The notes under the pieces are model-generated. The model was not told where the DNA came from. It made no database searches and saw only the letters and a program-made list of their open reading frames with translations. Position numbers and translations under genes: made by a program. From positions 1 through 64,000 of IMG/VR virus record IMGVR_UViG_3300020197_000017: a stretch of DNA of 64,000 nt; one strand, written 5' to 3'. Every line of letters begins with the position of its first letter. Position 1 is the stretch's first letter. Shown here piece after piece: positions 50,591 through 60,500 of the stretch. Origin of the DNA: a virus.

Positions 50591-52725
50591 TGAGCATCGG
50601 TGTCCTCGGCGGCGACGCCAGCCGCTTCACCCCGCGCCAGGCCACGTCCTACTGGACGAGCCGCGGGTACGGCGTCCGCTACCCGTCTCCGTTCTTCGAC
50701 GTCGCTCAACAGTTCCTCCCCGAGAACGTCCACCAGCTGCACACCTGGTGTCGGTACTACTTCCTCACGAACCCGGTGATCAACGTCGCCTGCCAGAAGA
50801 TGGCGGAGTACCCGGTGACGCCGCTGGTCTGGGAGACAGACGACGACCAGCTCGGGAAGCTGTACCTCGACCTCGAGGAGCAGTTGAAGCTGCGGCAGTT
50901 CCAGGTCGAGATCGGCCTGGACTACTTCGTCTACGGCAACGCCTTCGCCAGCGTCTTCTTCCAGCTGGAGAAGTACCTCATCTGCAGACACTGCCAGGAG
51001 CGGGTGCGTGCCTCGAAGAACCGGAGCCGCTACAAGTGGCGCGGGGGCCGGTTCTACCTGCACTGCCCGAAGTGCGCTGTCGAGGATTACGCCGACCAGG
51101 CCGACAACTACCCGCGCAACGCGCGAGGGGCCCGCCTCGTCCGCTGGAACCCCGAGAACATCGAGATCAAGTACAACGAGATCACCGGCAACAGCCGGTA
51201 CTACTTCCGCCTGCCGAGGAGCGTCGTCAACGATGTCCGGCTCGGCGACCCCGAGACGATCGAGACCCTCCCCTACCAGTTCCTCGAGGCGGCGCGCACG
51301 AACCGCGCGCTCCTGTTCCACCCCGACAACTTCTTCCACCTGAAGCGCCCCACCATCGCCCAGAAGGACCAGGGCTGGGGGATGCCGCTGATCTTCCCGC
51401 TCCTCAAGGACGCCTTCTACATGCAGGTCATGAAGAAGGCCCAGGAGAGTCTGCTTCTCGAACACGTCGTTCCCCTGCGCATCATCTTCCCCGGGCCCAC
51501 CACCGGCGGCAACGATGGACCCTTCGGCGCGTACAACCTCGTCAACTGGAAGCAGAAGGTCGAGGTCGAGATGGCGATGTGGAAGCGGGACCATAACTAC
51601 ATCCCGATCCTCCCGATGAACATCGGGTACCAGCAGATCGGCGGGCAGGCGAAGGCGCTCATCCTGCACCAGGAGTTCCGCATTCACGCCGAGGCGATGC
51701 TGGCGGGCGCAGGCATCCCCGTAGAGTTCGTCTACGGCGGCTTGCAGTGGTCGAGCTCCAATACCTCGCTGCGCGCTCTCGAAAACACCTTCCTGGGCTA
51801 CAACAAGGAGCGGTACAACCTCACGCGCTTTGTCATCGACAAAGTCGCCTCCCACATGGGGTGGCCGCGCATCCCCTTCCGCTTCGAGAAGTTCCGCATG
51901 GCGGACGACCTGCAGCGGGCGATGTTCTACTTCCAGCTCAACCAGGCGAGCAAGGTCTCCGACCAGCGTCTGCTCGAGGAGATCGGCGAGGACTTCGACA
52001 CCGAGCAGGCGCGGCTCACCGCCGAGATGCGGAAGCAGGTCACGACCCAGCGCGCCACGCAGCTCGCGTCTGCCGACATCCAGGGCGCCGCAATGCTCCG
52101 TACGTCGCGGTACCAGGCCAAGGCGACCGAGATCACGATGAAGGCGCAGGCCTCCACGCAGATGGACATCCAGCAGGAGCAGGCGGCCATGGGGATGGTC
52201 CCCGGTGCCGCGCCTGCGGGCGATCCGGCGGCAGCGGCAGCCAGCGGTGCTCCCGCAGCTGGCGATCCAGCAGCAGGTGCGCAGCAGCCCGAGGCAGCCC
52301 CCGGAGCAGCGCCAGGTGCACCCGCGGGTGCACCTGGGCAGGACGCCGTGCAGCAGACCCCGGGGGTGCCCGAGGGGGCAACGCTCTACGACGAGAACGC
52401 GGCGACCCCCAACGCATCCCGAGGGCCTACCCCGATGGCGGGTCTCGAGTCCACGCTGCAGATGGGACAGGGCGGCTTCGACATGCGCTACGTCGCCCAG
52501 CGTGTCGCTGCCTACATGAACACGCTGAAGCAGCAGCCCGGCGGCGAGCAGCTGATGTACCAGGAGCTCAATAAGCTGCAGATGGAGAGCCCGCAGCTCT
52601 ACCAGATGGTCATCCAGCTGCTGAACAGCAGCGGCTCGGCGCGGAACCCGTTAGACCCGCTCAAGTCCCCCATCACGCCACGGTCCGGTGCGCAGGTCGA
52701 CGCAAGCCGGGCAGTGGGAGGTTAA
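50590..52725 (+). CDS. Portal protein
   Basis: This 711-residue protein (ATG 50590; GTG 50587 also possible) has the features of large myovirus portals. An N-terminal helical clip/stem region (LHTWCRYYFLTNPVINVACQ) opens it, and a wing domain has GWGMPLIFPLLKDAFYMQV. The segment AGIPVEFVYGGLQWSSSNTS, followed by RALENTFLGYNKERYNL, is a common portal signature. After it comes RIPFRFEKFRMADDLQRAMF. The wing carries a zinc ribbon (CRHCQERV at about residues 136-143 and HCPKC around 158). Residues about 535-610 are an Ala/Pro/Gly-rich linker; the last ~80 are helical. It would form the dodecameric DNA entry ring of the capsid. Terminase genes are not nearby. Confidence 0.85.
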   Translation: MSIGVLGGDASRFTPRQATSYWTSRGYGVRYPSPFFDVAQQFLPENVHQLHTWCRYYFLTNPVINVACQKMAEYPVTPLVWETDDDQLGKLYLDLEEQLKLRQFQVEIGLDYFVYGNAFASVFFQLEKYLICRHCQERVRASKNRSRYKWRGGRFYLHCPKCAVEDYADQADNYPRNARGARLVRWNPENIEIKYNEITGNSRYYFRLPRSVVNDVRLGDPETIETLPYQFLEAARTNRALLFHPDNFFHLKRPTIAQKDQGWGMPLIFPLLKDAFYMQVMKKAQESLLLEHVVPLRIIFPGPTTGGNDGPFGAYNLVNWKQKVEVEMAMWKRDHNYIPILPMNIGYQQIGGQAKALILHQEFRIHAEAMLAGAGIPVEFVYGGLQWSSSNTSLRALENTFLGYNKERYNLTRFVIDKVASHMGWPRIPFRFEKFRMADDLQRAMFYFQLNQASKVSDQRLLEEIGEDFDTEQARLTAEMRKQVTTQRATQLASADIQGAAMLRTSRYQAKATEITMKAQASTQMDIQQEQAAMGMVPGAAPAGDPAAAAASGAPAAGDPAAGAQQPEAAPGAAPGAPAGAPGQDAVQQTPGVPEGATLYDENAATPNASRGPTPMAGLESTLQMGQGGFDMRYVAQRVAAYMNTLKQQPGGEQLMYQELNKLQMESPQLYQMVIQLLNSSGSARNPLDPLKSPITPRSGAQVDASRAVGG

Positions 52726-53565
52726 ATGTTCAAGACTGCCTCTGCTGTCTACGATACTTACGCTCTTGCCTACGAGAAGCTGGCTTATGGAAACGAGGAG
52801 CACGCGCAGCTCGCAGACATCGCGGCGAAGTCAGTGGGTAGCGGCGCTCCGTCGCCAGCGGTCGCGTCTACGATCCAGCGCGGCGCCCTGAAGGTGGATA
52901 GCGGCATTCGTCATCCGTGGCTGCCACATACGGATCCCTTGCACTCCTTTCCCGGGTCGCAGACGCGATCGATGGTCGGCAAGAATGTCGCGCAGAAACA
53001 GGACTTGGCAGTGCACGATATCGCCAAGTCCATCGCCACCAAGGGAAGTCCCCTTTCCGGTGCGCGCGCACACCGCGGTTTGATGAACCTTGGAGAGGGG
53101 CACCACCAGCTGATGGACATCGGGGCACACATGGAACGTCCCGAGCGGGAGGGCCAGGTGACACGCCTGCGCGGTGTCATGAAGGGGAAGGAGCACGGAT
53201 ACGGGGGCGGACTTATTTCCGGGCGGGAGCACCATCTCTCCGGGATGAAGCTGAAAAGGGACGGACTGCACGCGGATCTCGATCGGCTGCGCCCCGAGTC
53301 CTCCGCGGTCGATCGCGCGGCCCTTGCGCGTTCGGAGCGCTTCGGTTCTTCGACTGCTAAGAAAGTGCAGGCCCGCCTGGTTTCGCACCACGGCATGTCA
53401 CCACAGGCAGCGGCGGCGAACGCCGAGCATTTCTTCCAGCACATGCAGGCCCCGAGCCTCCCCAGCCGAATCGCTGGGGAGGCATCAAGGACATCCCGCT
53501 ATCTTAGGGGAGAGGCCTCCCGCGCAGGTGGCGCGCTGCGCGCCGCGCTGCGCAGCCTCTACTGA
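52726..53565 (+). CDS. Tagged protein (MFKTA N-terminus), 279 aa
   Basis: A good GGAGG site precedes the ATG, directly after the portal TAA. The N-terminus MFKTASAVYDTYALAYEKLA closely resembles that of the gene at 4777. The rest is basic and His-rich with helical segments (DIAKSIATKGSPLSGARAHR, SHHGMSPQAAAANAEHFFQH) and an Arg/Ala-rich end. The base composition is less GC-rich than the portal. It ends at the first copy of a 21-bp tandem repeat, whose TGA serves as its stop codon. No function recognised; a virion-internal role is suggested by the tag and by the portal next door. Confidence 0.7.
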   Translation: MFKTASAVYDTYALAYEKLAYGNEEHAQLADIAAKSVGSGAPSPAVASTIQRGALKVDSGIRHPWLPHTDPLHSFPGSQTRSMVGKNVAQKQDLAVHDIAKSIATKGSPLSGARAHRGLMNLGEGHHQLMDIGAHMERPEREGQVTRLRGVMKGKEHGYGGGLISGREHHLSGMKLKRDGLHADLDRLRPESSAVDRAALARSERFGSSTAKKVQARLVSHHGMSPQAAAANAEHFFQHMQAPSLPSRIAGEASRTSRYLRGEASRAGGALRAALRSLY

Positions 53566-53744
53566 TGAGGCGGCGGTCCCTCCTGATGAGGCGGCGGTCC
53601 CTCCTGATGAGGCGGCGGTCCCTCCTGATGAGGCGGCGGTCCCTCCTGATGAGGCGGCCGCCTCATAGCTCTCAAAACTGTTCTTATGGTCGAGATGGGT
53701 CCGGTCGTGAAGAACCACATCCACGTCATCAGGCTGTCCACCAT
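53559..53744 (-). CDS. Possible small membrane protein with PPHQEG repeats, 61 aa
   Basis: An ideal AGGAGG site lies five bases before the ATG. CTATAAGATAA, a -10-like element, lies about 20 bases further upstream. The N-terminal ~27 residues are hydrophobic with Trp and Phe (LMTWMWFFTTGPISTI). The rest comes from the 21-bp repeats read leftward and gives five PPHQEGP units. It overlaps the convergent tagged gene by seven bases. The strong start signals speak for a real gene; the repeat tail may be incidental. Confidence 0.45.
   Translation of the reverse strand: MVDSLMTWMWFFTTGPISTIRTVLRAMRRPPHQEGPPPHQEGPPPHQEGPPPHQEGPPPHQ
53563..53665 (+). repeat. 21-bp tandem repeats ending in a palindrome
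   Basis: Four full copies of a 21-bp unit begin at 53563, 53584, 53605 and 53626, and a partial fifth begins at 53647. Each unit starts with TGATGAGGCGG. The last copy is followed by CCGCCTCA, making a perfect 16-bp palindrome at 53650-53665, so this arm could pair with any of the five GAGGCGG arms. The first TGA is the stop codon of the preceding gene. The array may act as a terminator between convergent genes. Confidence 0.9.
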
Positions 53745-53811
53745 TTCTACCTCCTGATTATCTTATAGCCGTGTTACGCCAGATATTGCTGCGGAGGTCG
53801 GACTCGCTCCC

Positions 53812-54207
53812 CTACCTGGGGGTGGCGAGCATCAAGACCGAGCTCTGGAAGCCACAGGCCACGCAGGCCCCGTCAGTCCAGTACGGCTCGATGTAGAACC
53901 CGTCCGTGCACGAGGAGCACACCCACGCGTAGTCGGGCGATCGCTCCTCCAGATCTGCCAACAGCACGGGGCACCTGCCGCAGTTCACGTCCCCACACAT
54001 CCCGCCGCGGTTGTACCGCCCCGGCGGCAGCCGCCGGCGCAGGTACTGCGTTGCGTGCTTCAGCTTCGGGCAGAAGACCAGCGTCTCTTCACCTGCCTCA
54101 CCAGGCAGTGTTGGATCTACCCGTAGTGCTGTCGGCGCCCGGCGTACTCGCGGACTCAGCTGATCGCGTAGTTCTCGCAGGGGTGACGCCTTGCGGCGCT
54201 CAGGCAT
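53812..54207 (-). CDS. Zinc-binding small protein, 131 aa
   Basis: ATG 54207 has GGAG seven bases upstream and lies inside the end of the microprotein gene. After a basic N-terminus the protein contains many Cys: FCPKLKHATQYL, CGDVNCGRCPVLL, VCSSC and ACVACG, enough for two metal ions. The C-terminal part (YIEPYWTDGACVACGFQS) resembles a zinc ribbon. No family recognised. It belongs to a small leftward cluster placed between the portal block and the polymerase. Confidence 0.65.
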   Translation of the reverse strand: MPERRKASPLRELRDQLSPRVRRAPTALRVDPTLPGEAGEETLVFCPKLKHATQYLRRRLPPGRYNRGGMCGDVNCGRCPVLLADLEERSPDYAWVCSSCTDGFYIEPYWTDGACVACGFQSSVLMLATPR

Positions 54208-54322
54208 ACCTACTCCGTCTCTTCCTTCCAATCCGCGGCAACAGCCCGGCCCCGTACTCCGCGAGGCCGGTGGCCACCCCGCTGATGAAGGCGAACAGGA
54301 GCATCCACTCGAGCGTGCTCAT
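54200..54322 (-). CDS. Single-pass membrane microprotein, 40 aa
   Basis: The ATG at 54322 has AGGAGG nine bases upstream. The product has one clear hydrophobic helix (WMLLFAFISGVATGLAEYG) followed by a basic tail (RIGRKRRSRYA), the charge pattern of a membrane protein with its C-terminus inside the cell. Its stop overlaps the next gene's start region by eight bases, so both are probably co-translated. It could be a small lysis or membrane-modifying factor, or a virion membrane peptide. Nothing more specific can be said. Confidence 0.6.
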   Translation of the reverse strand: MSTLEWMLLFAFISGVATGLAEYGAGLLPRIGRKRRSRYA

Positions 54323-54512
54323 CTACGACATCCTCCTGGGCCATCGGCCCCGATACCATCTGGTGTACCAAACTCGCGAACTCTGACAGGGTGGACCGGT
54401 GCGCCCCCGCCGTCTTGTCATGCAGCGCGCGCTTCCGGGGCGTGGTAGAACTTTGAGTCACAGGCTACCTCCGTCATGGCTCTTATGGCCAGTAGTGGAG
54501 CGCTCTTCACAG
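54323..54512. promoter_or_regulatory. Divergent upstream region of RNA polymerase
   Basis: This 190-bp stretch separates the leftward microcluster from the polymerase. It contains TCTTATGGCC (54481-54490), starting 32 bases before the polymerase ATG and similar to TCTTATGCCG in the other divergent region at 48129. Two very short leftward frames (from 54477, and from a nearby ATG with Arg-rich content) lack ribosome sites and are not annotated. The region probably holds promoters for both directions. Confidence 0.4.
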
Positions 54513-57500
54513 ATGCCGAACCTTAACCCAGAAGCCGCTTTCGAGAGTCTCAAGGAGCGCGCCGCCGAGGCGATCCGCGCGCAGTTCCCGTTCGAGGGGG
54601 CGCGGCGGCGGCTGGAGCTGGCTGAGATCGTCTTCGACGACCGCGCGGCCATCTCCTCCGACATCCATCACGTCGACAACCTTGAGGAGCAGTTCCGCGC
54701 GCGGACGACCGGTATGACCTGGGGCGTGCCGGTCCGGGCACGACTGCGTCTCGTTGACAAGACGAGCGGTGCCCTCGTGGAGGAGAAGCTCGTCACGCTC
54801 GCACGCCTCCCGAAGATGACGCGCCGGTACTCCTACATCATCGAGGGGCAGGAGCGACAGCACGACAGCGTCTTCCGCTCGAAGCCCCGCCCCTACCACC
54901 GCATTGCGGGCAACGGCGACCTCCAGGGGCGCTGGAACCTGGCGCGCGGCCGCGGGTTCGACATCGGCTACGAACCCAAGGCCGGCAAGATGACATTCTC
55001 GGTGGGGACCTCGAACCTGCCGCTCTACTCCGTGCTTCGCACACTCGGTGTCACGGATGCGGAGATCGAGCACGCCTGGGGGAACGCCGTCTACGCCGCC
55101 AACACGAAGGCGGTCCACCTCGACAAGGACGTGGACAAGCTCTTCGCAGCGCTCGGGCTGCGCCTCGAGGACCGGTCGCACGGGACGCCGCAGGCGCGTG
55201 CCCAGCGCGTCCGCGAGTACTTCGACAGGGAGACCGAGGTCTGGCCAGACGCGATGAAGTCGGCGTTCGGCAGGGAGTCCTCCAACGTCAACGGCGAGAA
55301 CCTCCTCGCATCCTCGCGCCGGCTCCTGGACATCCAGAAGGGACGCACGAAGGAAGACCCGCCGCCGTCCGAGCTCCCCGATGATCGACAGGCGCTGTCG
55401 GCCAAGTACCTGACCACGACCGAGGACTTCGTCGTGGAGGCCATCCGCCATCACGAGACGCTGCTGCGGCGCCAGGTGCGCGACCGGATCGACAAGCCCG
55501 AGTACGGCATCGACCAGATCATGTCGCCGAACACCTACAACAAGGTCGTCCTGGCACCGTTCGCCCACGCGCAGCGGCCCGACCAGACCAACCCGCTCCA
55601 GTTCCTCTCGGGGCACATGCGGACGACGATCCGCGGCAAGGACTTTGGCGGCGTCGGCAGTGACAAGATCAACCTCGACCCCGACAAGGAACTGAACCCC
55701 ACGCACCTTGGGTTCATCGATCCGATCCAGACCCCAGAGGGAGAGGACACCGGGATCGCGCTGAACCTGCCCCTGGGGATCCACATGTCGCGTGCCGACG
55801 TGCGCGAGGGCTCGAAGAGCAAGACGTCTTCCGGCCAGGACCTACGCACAAAGGTCTTCGACACGAAGACGGGGAAGATGATCTTGGCCTCGCCGGCGGA
55901 CCTCGAGCACGCCATCGTGGCCTACCCGGACCAGGTGCGCTGGGTGCGGGGCATGCCCGAGCCGGTGTCGAACGAGGTCGTCTGCTACGACGAGGAGCGT
56001 CGCACGTCGAAGCGTCCCTGGGCGAAGGTCCGGTACGTGCTCCCGTCGTCGAAGGCCCTGCTCTCCTTCAGTGCGAACCTCATCCCGTTCCTCCAGAACG
56101 ACAACGGCAACCGCGCCATGATGGCTGCCAAGCAGCAGGAGCAGGCGCTCGCACTGGTGCACCGGGAAGCTCCGCTCGTGCAGGTGAAGACGGACGGCGC
56201 CCAGACCTTCGAGCAGGTTGTGGGCTCCTTCGTCTCGCACACGTCGCCCGTGGCCGGCGTGGTCAGGAAGGTGGAGCCGGGCGCCATCCATGTCCAGACG
56301 CCCACGGGCTCCGTGGCGGTCCCGGTCTACAACCACTTCCCGCTGAACGGGGGGAAGAACTCGCTCCACGCTGCACCGCTCGTGAAGGCGGGCGACACCG
56401 TACAGAAGGGCACGCTGCTCGCGGACACGAACTACACGAAGGGCGGCGCGCTCGCGATGGGGGCCAATCTGCGGGTGGCCTACATCCCGTGGAAGGGTCT
56501 GACCTTCGAGGACGGGATCGTCGTGTCCGAGTCCGCCGCGCAGAAGATGGCGTCGGACCACCTGCACGTCTCGGAGATCACGGTCTACGCGAGCATGCTC
56601 GGCGGCACCGGCGGGTCGAAGGCGCGCTGGGCGGACTACGCGACCCCTGCCGCGGCTTCGCCGGAGCACCTGGCCAAGCTCGACGACCGCGGGATCGTGA
56701 AGGAGGGGACGCCTGTACACACCGGCGACATCCTCGTGGCCGTCCTCAGCCCGAAGCAGATGAGCGAGGACGACAAGATCGCTGCGCGCATCCACAAGTC
56801 CCTCGCGAAGCCCTACAAGGACGTGTCGCTCCTGTGGGACCACCCGTACTCCGGGACCGTAGTCAAGATCATCGTCAACGAGACTCTGAACCGGCGCCAG
56901 ATCGCGGTCCACGTGAAGACGTCCAAGCCGCTCGAGATCGGTGACAAGATGGCGGGGCGGCACGGCAACAAGGGCATCATCAGCCGCATCGTCCCCGACT
57001 CCCAGATGCCCCACACGAAGGACGGGCAGCACGTCGAGGTCCTCCTGAACCCCGCGGGCGTGCCCAGCCGTATGAACGTGGGGCAGGTGCTCGAGACGGC
57101 CGCGTCGAAGATCGCGGACAAGACCGGCAAGCCCTACGTCGTGGAGAACTTCGTGCCCGGCGTCGACTACGCCGCGCAGGTCAAGCGGGATCTGGCACGG
57201 TACGGGCTCTCCGATACGGAAGAGCTCATCGACCCGGAGACCGGACGCTCGGTCGGGCAGGTGATGGTCGGCAAGCAGTACATGATGCAGCTGCATCACC
57301 AGGTCGAGAAGAAGATGACCGGTCGGTCCTTCGCGACCGGCTACACGCACTCCGGGGAGGCCCCGAAGGGCTCCGGCGTCCCTGGCGGCGGGCAGAAGAT
57401 GGACATGCTCACGACGTACGCGATGCTCGCGCACGGTGCGAACCAGAACCTCCGGGAGGCCTACACCTTCAAGAGCGACGGGGACCAGCACGCCGCCTGG

Positions 57501-60500
57501 GCCGCCGTGATCTCCGGGAGTCCGCTCCCGCCGCCGCAGCCCTCGCGTGGGATGACCAACTTCCAGCACTACCTACGCGCCATGGGGGTGAACACCGAGA
57601 AGCGTGGCGACGAGTACGTCATGATGCCGATGACGGACGCGCACCTGCTGGGCGACACGAAGCGCGGCATCCACGGCATCTCGAACGGAGAGATCCGGCT
57701 CCCGGAGAAGCAGACCGTCGCTCGCGGGGCGCGGACCGTCGAAGAGTCGGGCGGCCTGTTCGACCCGCGCGTCACGGGCGGCCTCCAGGGCAAGTTCTGG
57801 AGCCACGTGACGCTCGCCGAGCGCATGCCGAACCCCATCTTCGAGGGGGCCATCCAGAACCTGACGGGCCTGACGAAGAAGGAATACGACATGCTCACCA
57901 GCGAGAAGGGGCTGGTCGGCGGGAAGTCAGGGTTCCACATCATCAACGCGCGGCTGTCCGCCATCGACGTGGACAAGGAACTGAAGGCGGAGCAGGCGAA
58001 GCTGGCCACGGCGAGCAGGACCGATCTGAACCGCGGGCTCAAGAAGATCCGGTACCTCGAGGCCCTCAAGGCGCACGACATGTCGCCCCTCGAGGCCTAC
58101 ACGAACCAGCACCTGCCCGTGCTGCCGCCCGCGGTGCGTCGCGTGTCCATCGGGCTCGACGGCAAGCAAGTGACCGACGACCGGAATCCCTTGTACCTGA
58201 ACGTCGGGTACAACAACGGCATCCTCAAGAACCTCGACAAGTCGTCGACGCACGCCGGGGCCCAGAAGGCACGCGCTGAGCTCTACAACAGCATCAGGGC
58301 GCTCCGTGTCGAGGGCATGACCTCTCCCGCAGGCACCGGCAAGCCGCGGCACATGCAGGGGCTCATGGAGCTCCTCTCCGGGAAGACGGAGGATCGCGGG
58401 GCTCCGAAGGAGAGCTTCTTCCAGGAGGGTGTGCTTGCGCGGCGCCAGGATCTCTCCGGACGCTCGACGATCGTCCCTGAGCCGACGCTTGGGCTCGACG
58501 AGGTCGGAGTCCCGCGCCCGATCCTTATGGAGATGTACAAGCCCTTCGTGATCCGCGAGCTCGTGCGGGGCGGGAAGACGCACATCGACGCGCTCAAGTG
58601 GGCCACCGAGAAGCGGGACCACCCTCAGGTCCTCGCGGCACTCGAGCGCGCCGTCGCGGACCACCCGGTGTTCCTCAAGCGCGACCCCGGCCTGCACAAG
58701 TTCAGCATCATGGCGTTCAACCCGAAGATCGTGGACGGCAGCGCCATCAAGATCCACCCACTGGTGACCAAGGGCTTCAACGCGGACTTCGACGGCGACA
58801 CGATGGCCCTCTACGTGCCCGTCTCTCCGCAGGCGGTCGACGAGGCCCGGAAGGTCCTCCCTTCCAAGAACCTGTTCTCGCCCACTACCTATGGACTCAT
58901 GACGGTGCCCGATCAGGACTCCCTGCTTGGGCTCTTCCAGTCTACCAAGTGGGGCGAAGAGGCGAAGACCCCCGCCGGTCTCACGGCCGAGCGGGCCGTC
59001 CAGATGATGCACGACGGGAAGCTGAAGCCGTCGGACGTGATCACGGTCGATGGGAAGAAGACGACTCCCGGTCGACTGGCCTTGGCCGCGCACCTTCCCG
59101 GCGAGATGGCGAAGCATGAGCAGCTCCTGCACGACCCCGCGTTCCGCCTCGACTCGGGGCGGCTGAAGGCGCTACTCACGCGCGTTGGCAAGGAGCACGA
59201 GCAGGCCTTCCCGCACGTCGTCGATGCGTGGAAGGACCTGGGCAACACCATGTCGTTCAAGAACGGGAGCTCCTTCTCGATCGACGACTTCCACGACGGC
59301 GCGGCGTTCCGCGACCAGGTCCTGAAGAAGTACCGGGAGCAGGAGAAGAAGCTGCACGCCACGCCGATGTCGAGCCGGAAGCGTGACCAGGAGATCGTCA
59401 AGCTCTACCAGGACGCACAGGCCGAGCTGAAGCAGCTCGGGGTGGTCCGCTACAACCAGGGTGACAACCGCGTGTGGGAGTGGGCGCAGGCCGGTGCGCG
59501 CGGCAACTGGGGGCAGTTCTCGCAGCTGACCGTCGCCCCCATCCTCGTCGACGACCTGATGAAGCGTCCCGTGCCGGTCCCCATCACCAAGTCCTTCGGT
59601 GAGGGACTGTCTGTCTCCGAGTACTGGGCGTCGATGCACGGTGCTCGCAAGGGCACCATCGACCGCGCGCAGGGCACCAAGGAGCCTGGTGCCGTGACGA
59701 AGGACATCGTGAACACCACGATGGGCATCCAGATCACGGGCGAAGATTGCGGGGCCACGGCCGGCAAGACGGTCAGCGTGGGCGCAGTGGACCTGGTCGA
59801 CCGCTTCCTCGCCACCGACGTCAAGCTCCCGGACGGCCATGCCATCCCCGCGGGCACTCTCGTGACGCCGGCGCTGGTCTCTCAGCTGCGGAACGCTGGT
59901 GTGCAGGAGGTAGTGGCGCGCTCCCCGCTGTTCTGCCGGATGCCGCGCGGCATCTGTGCGAAGTGCTATGGGCACTCGGAGCGCGGGGCCCTGCACGCCG
60001 TCGGGACGAACATCGGGGTCATCGCAGGCCAGGCGCTCGGTGAGCCGATCACCCAGCTCACGATGAAGACCTTCCACACGGGAGGCGTCTCGGGGGCAAA
60101 GACCGCTGTCGACTCCTTCAAGCGCGTGAAGCAGCTGTTCATGCTGCCGGACAAGCTCCCGGACCGCGCCACCCTGGCCACGGTCGGAGGCGTGGTCGAG
60201 AAGATCTCCACGGACGCCCTCGGCGGATTCACCGTGGTCATTGAAGGCAAGCCCCACCGCGTGGTGACCGGGCACCTGCTCGAGCATGTGAAGGTCGGCG
60301 CTCGCGTCCATCGCGGCGATGCGCTCTCCACGGGCCCCACGGATCCACACGAGCTGCTGCACCACACGAAGAGCATCGGGCGCGTCCGGAACTACATCAC
60401 GGACGAGGTGGCCACAGCCTACCAGGGGATGGTGCGGCAGCGGAACATCGAGACCGTCGTGCGGGGGATGACGAACCTCGCCGAGATCCACGATGCCCCG

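Noticed and set aside
53563-53665. Possible CRISPR array or origin iterons from 21-bp repeats
   Set aside because: No spacers; the array ends in a palindrome and lies at a convergent gene junction, so terminator-type use fits better, though an origin cannot be excluded.
54323-54477. Two very short leftward frames (18 and 32 codons) upstream of the membrane microprotein
   Set aside because: No ribosome sites and low-complexity Arg-rich product; kept only as part of the regulatory gap.
55842-57569. 575-codon leftward frame opposite RNA polymerase beta
   Set aside because: Beta-subunit motifs are unmistakable on the rightward strand.
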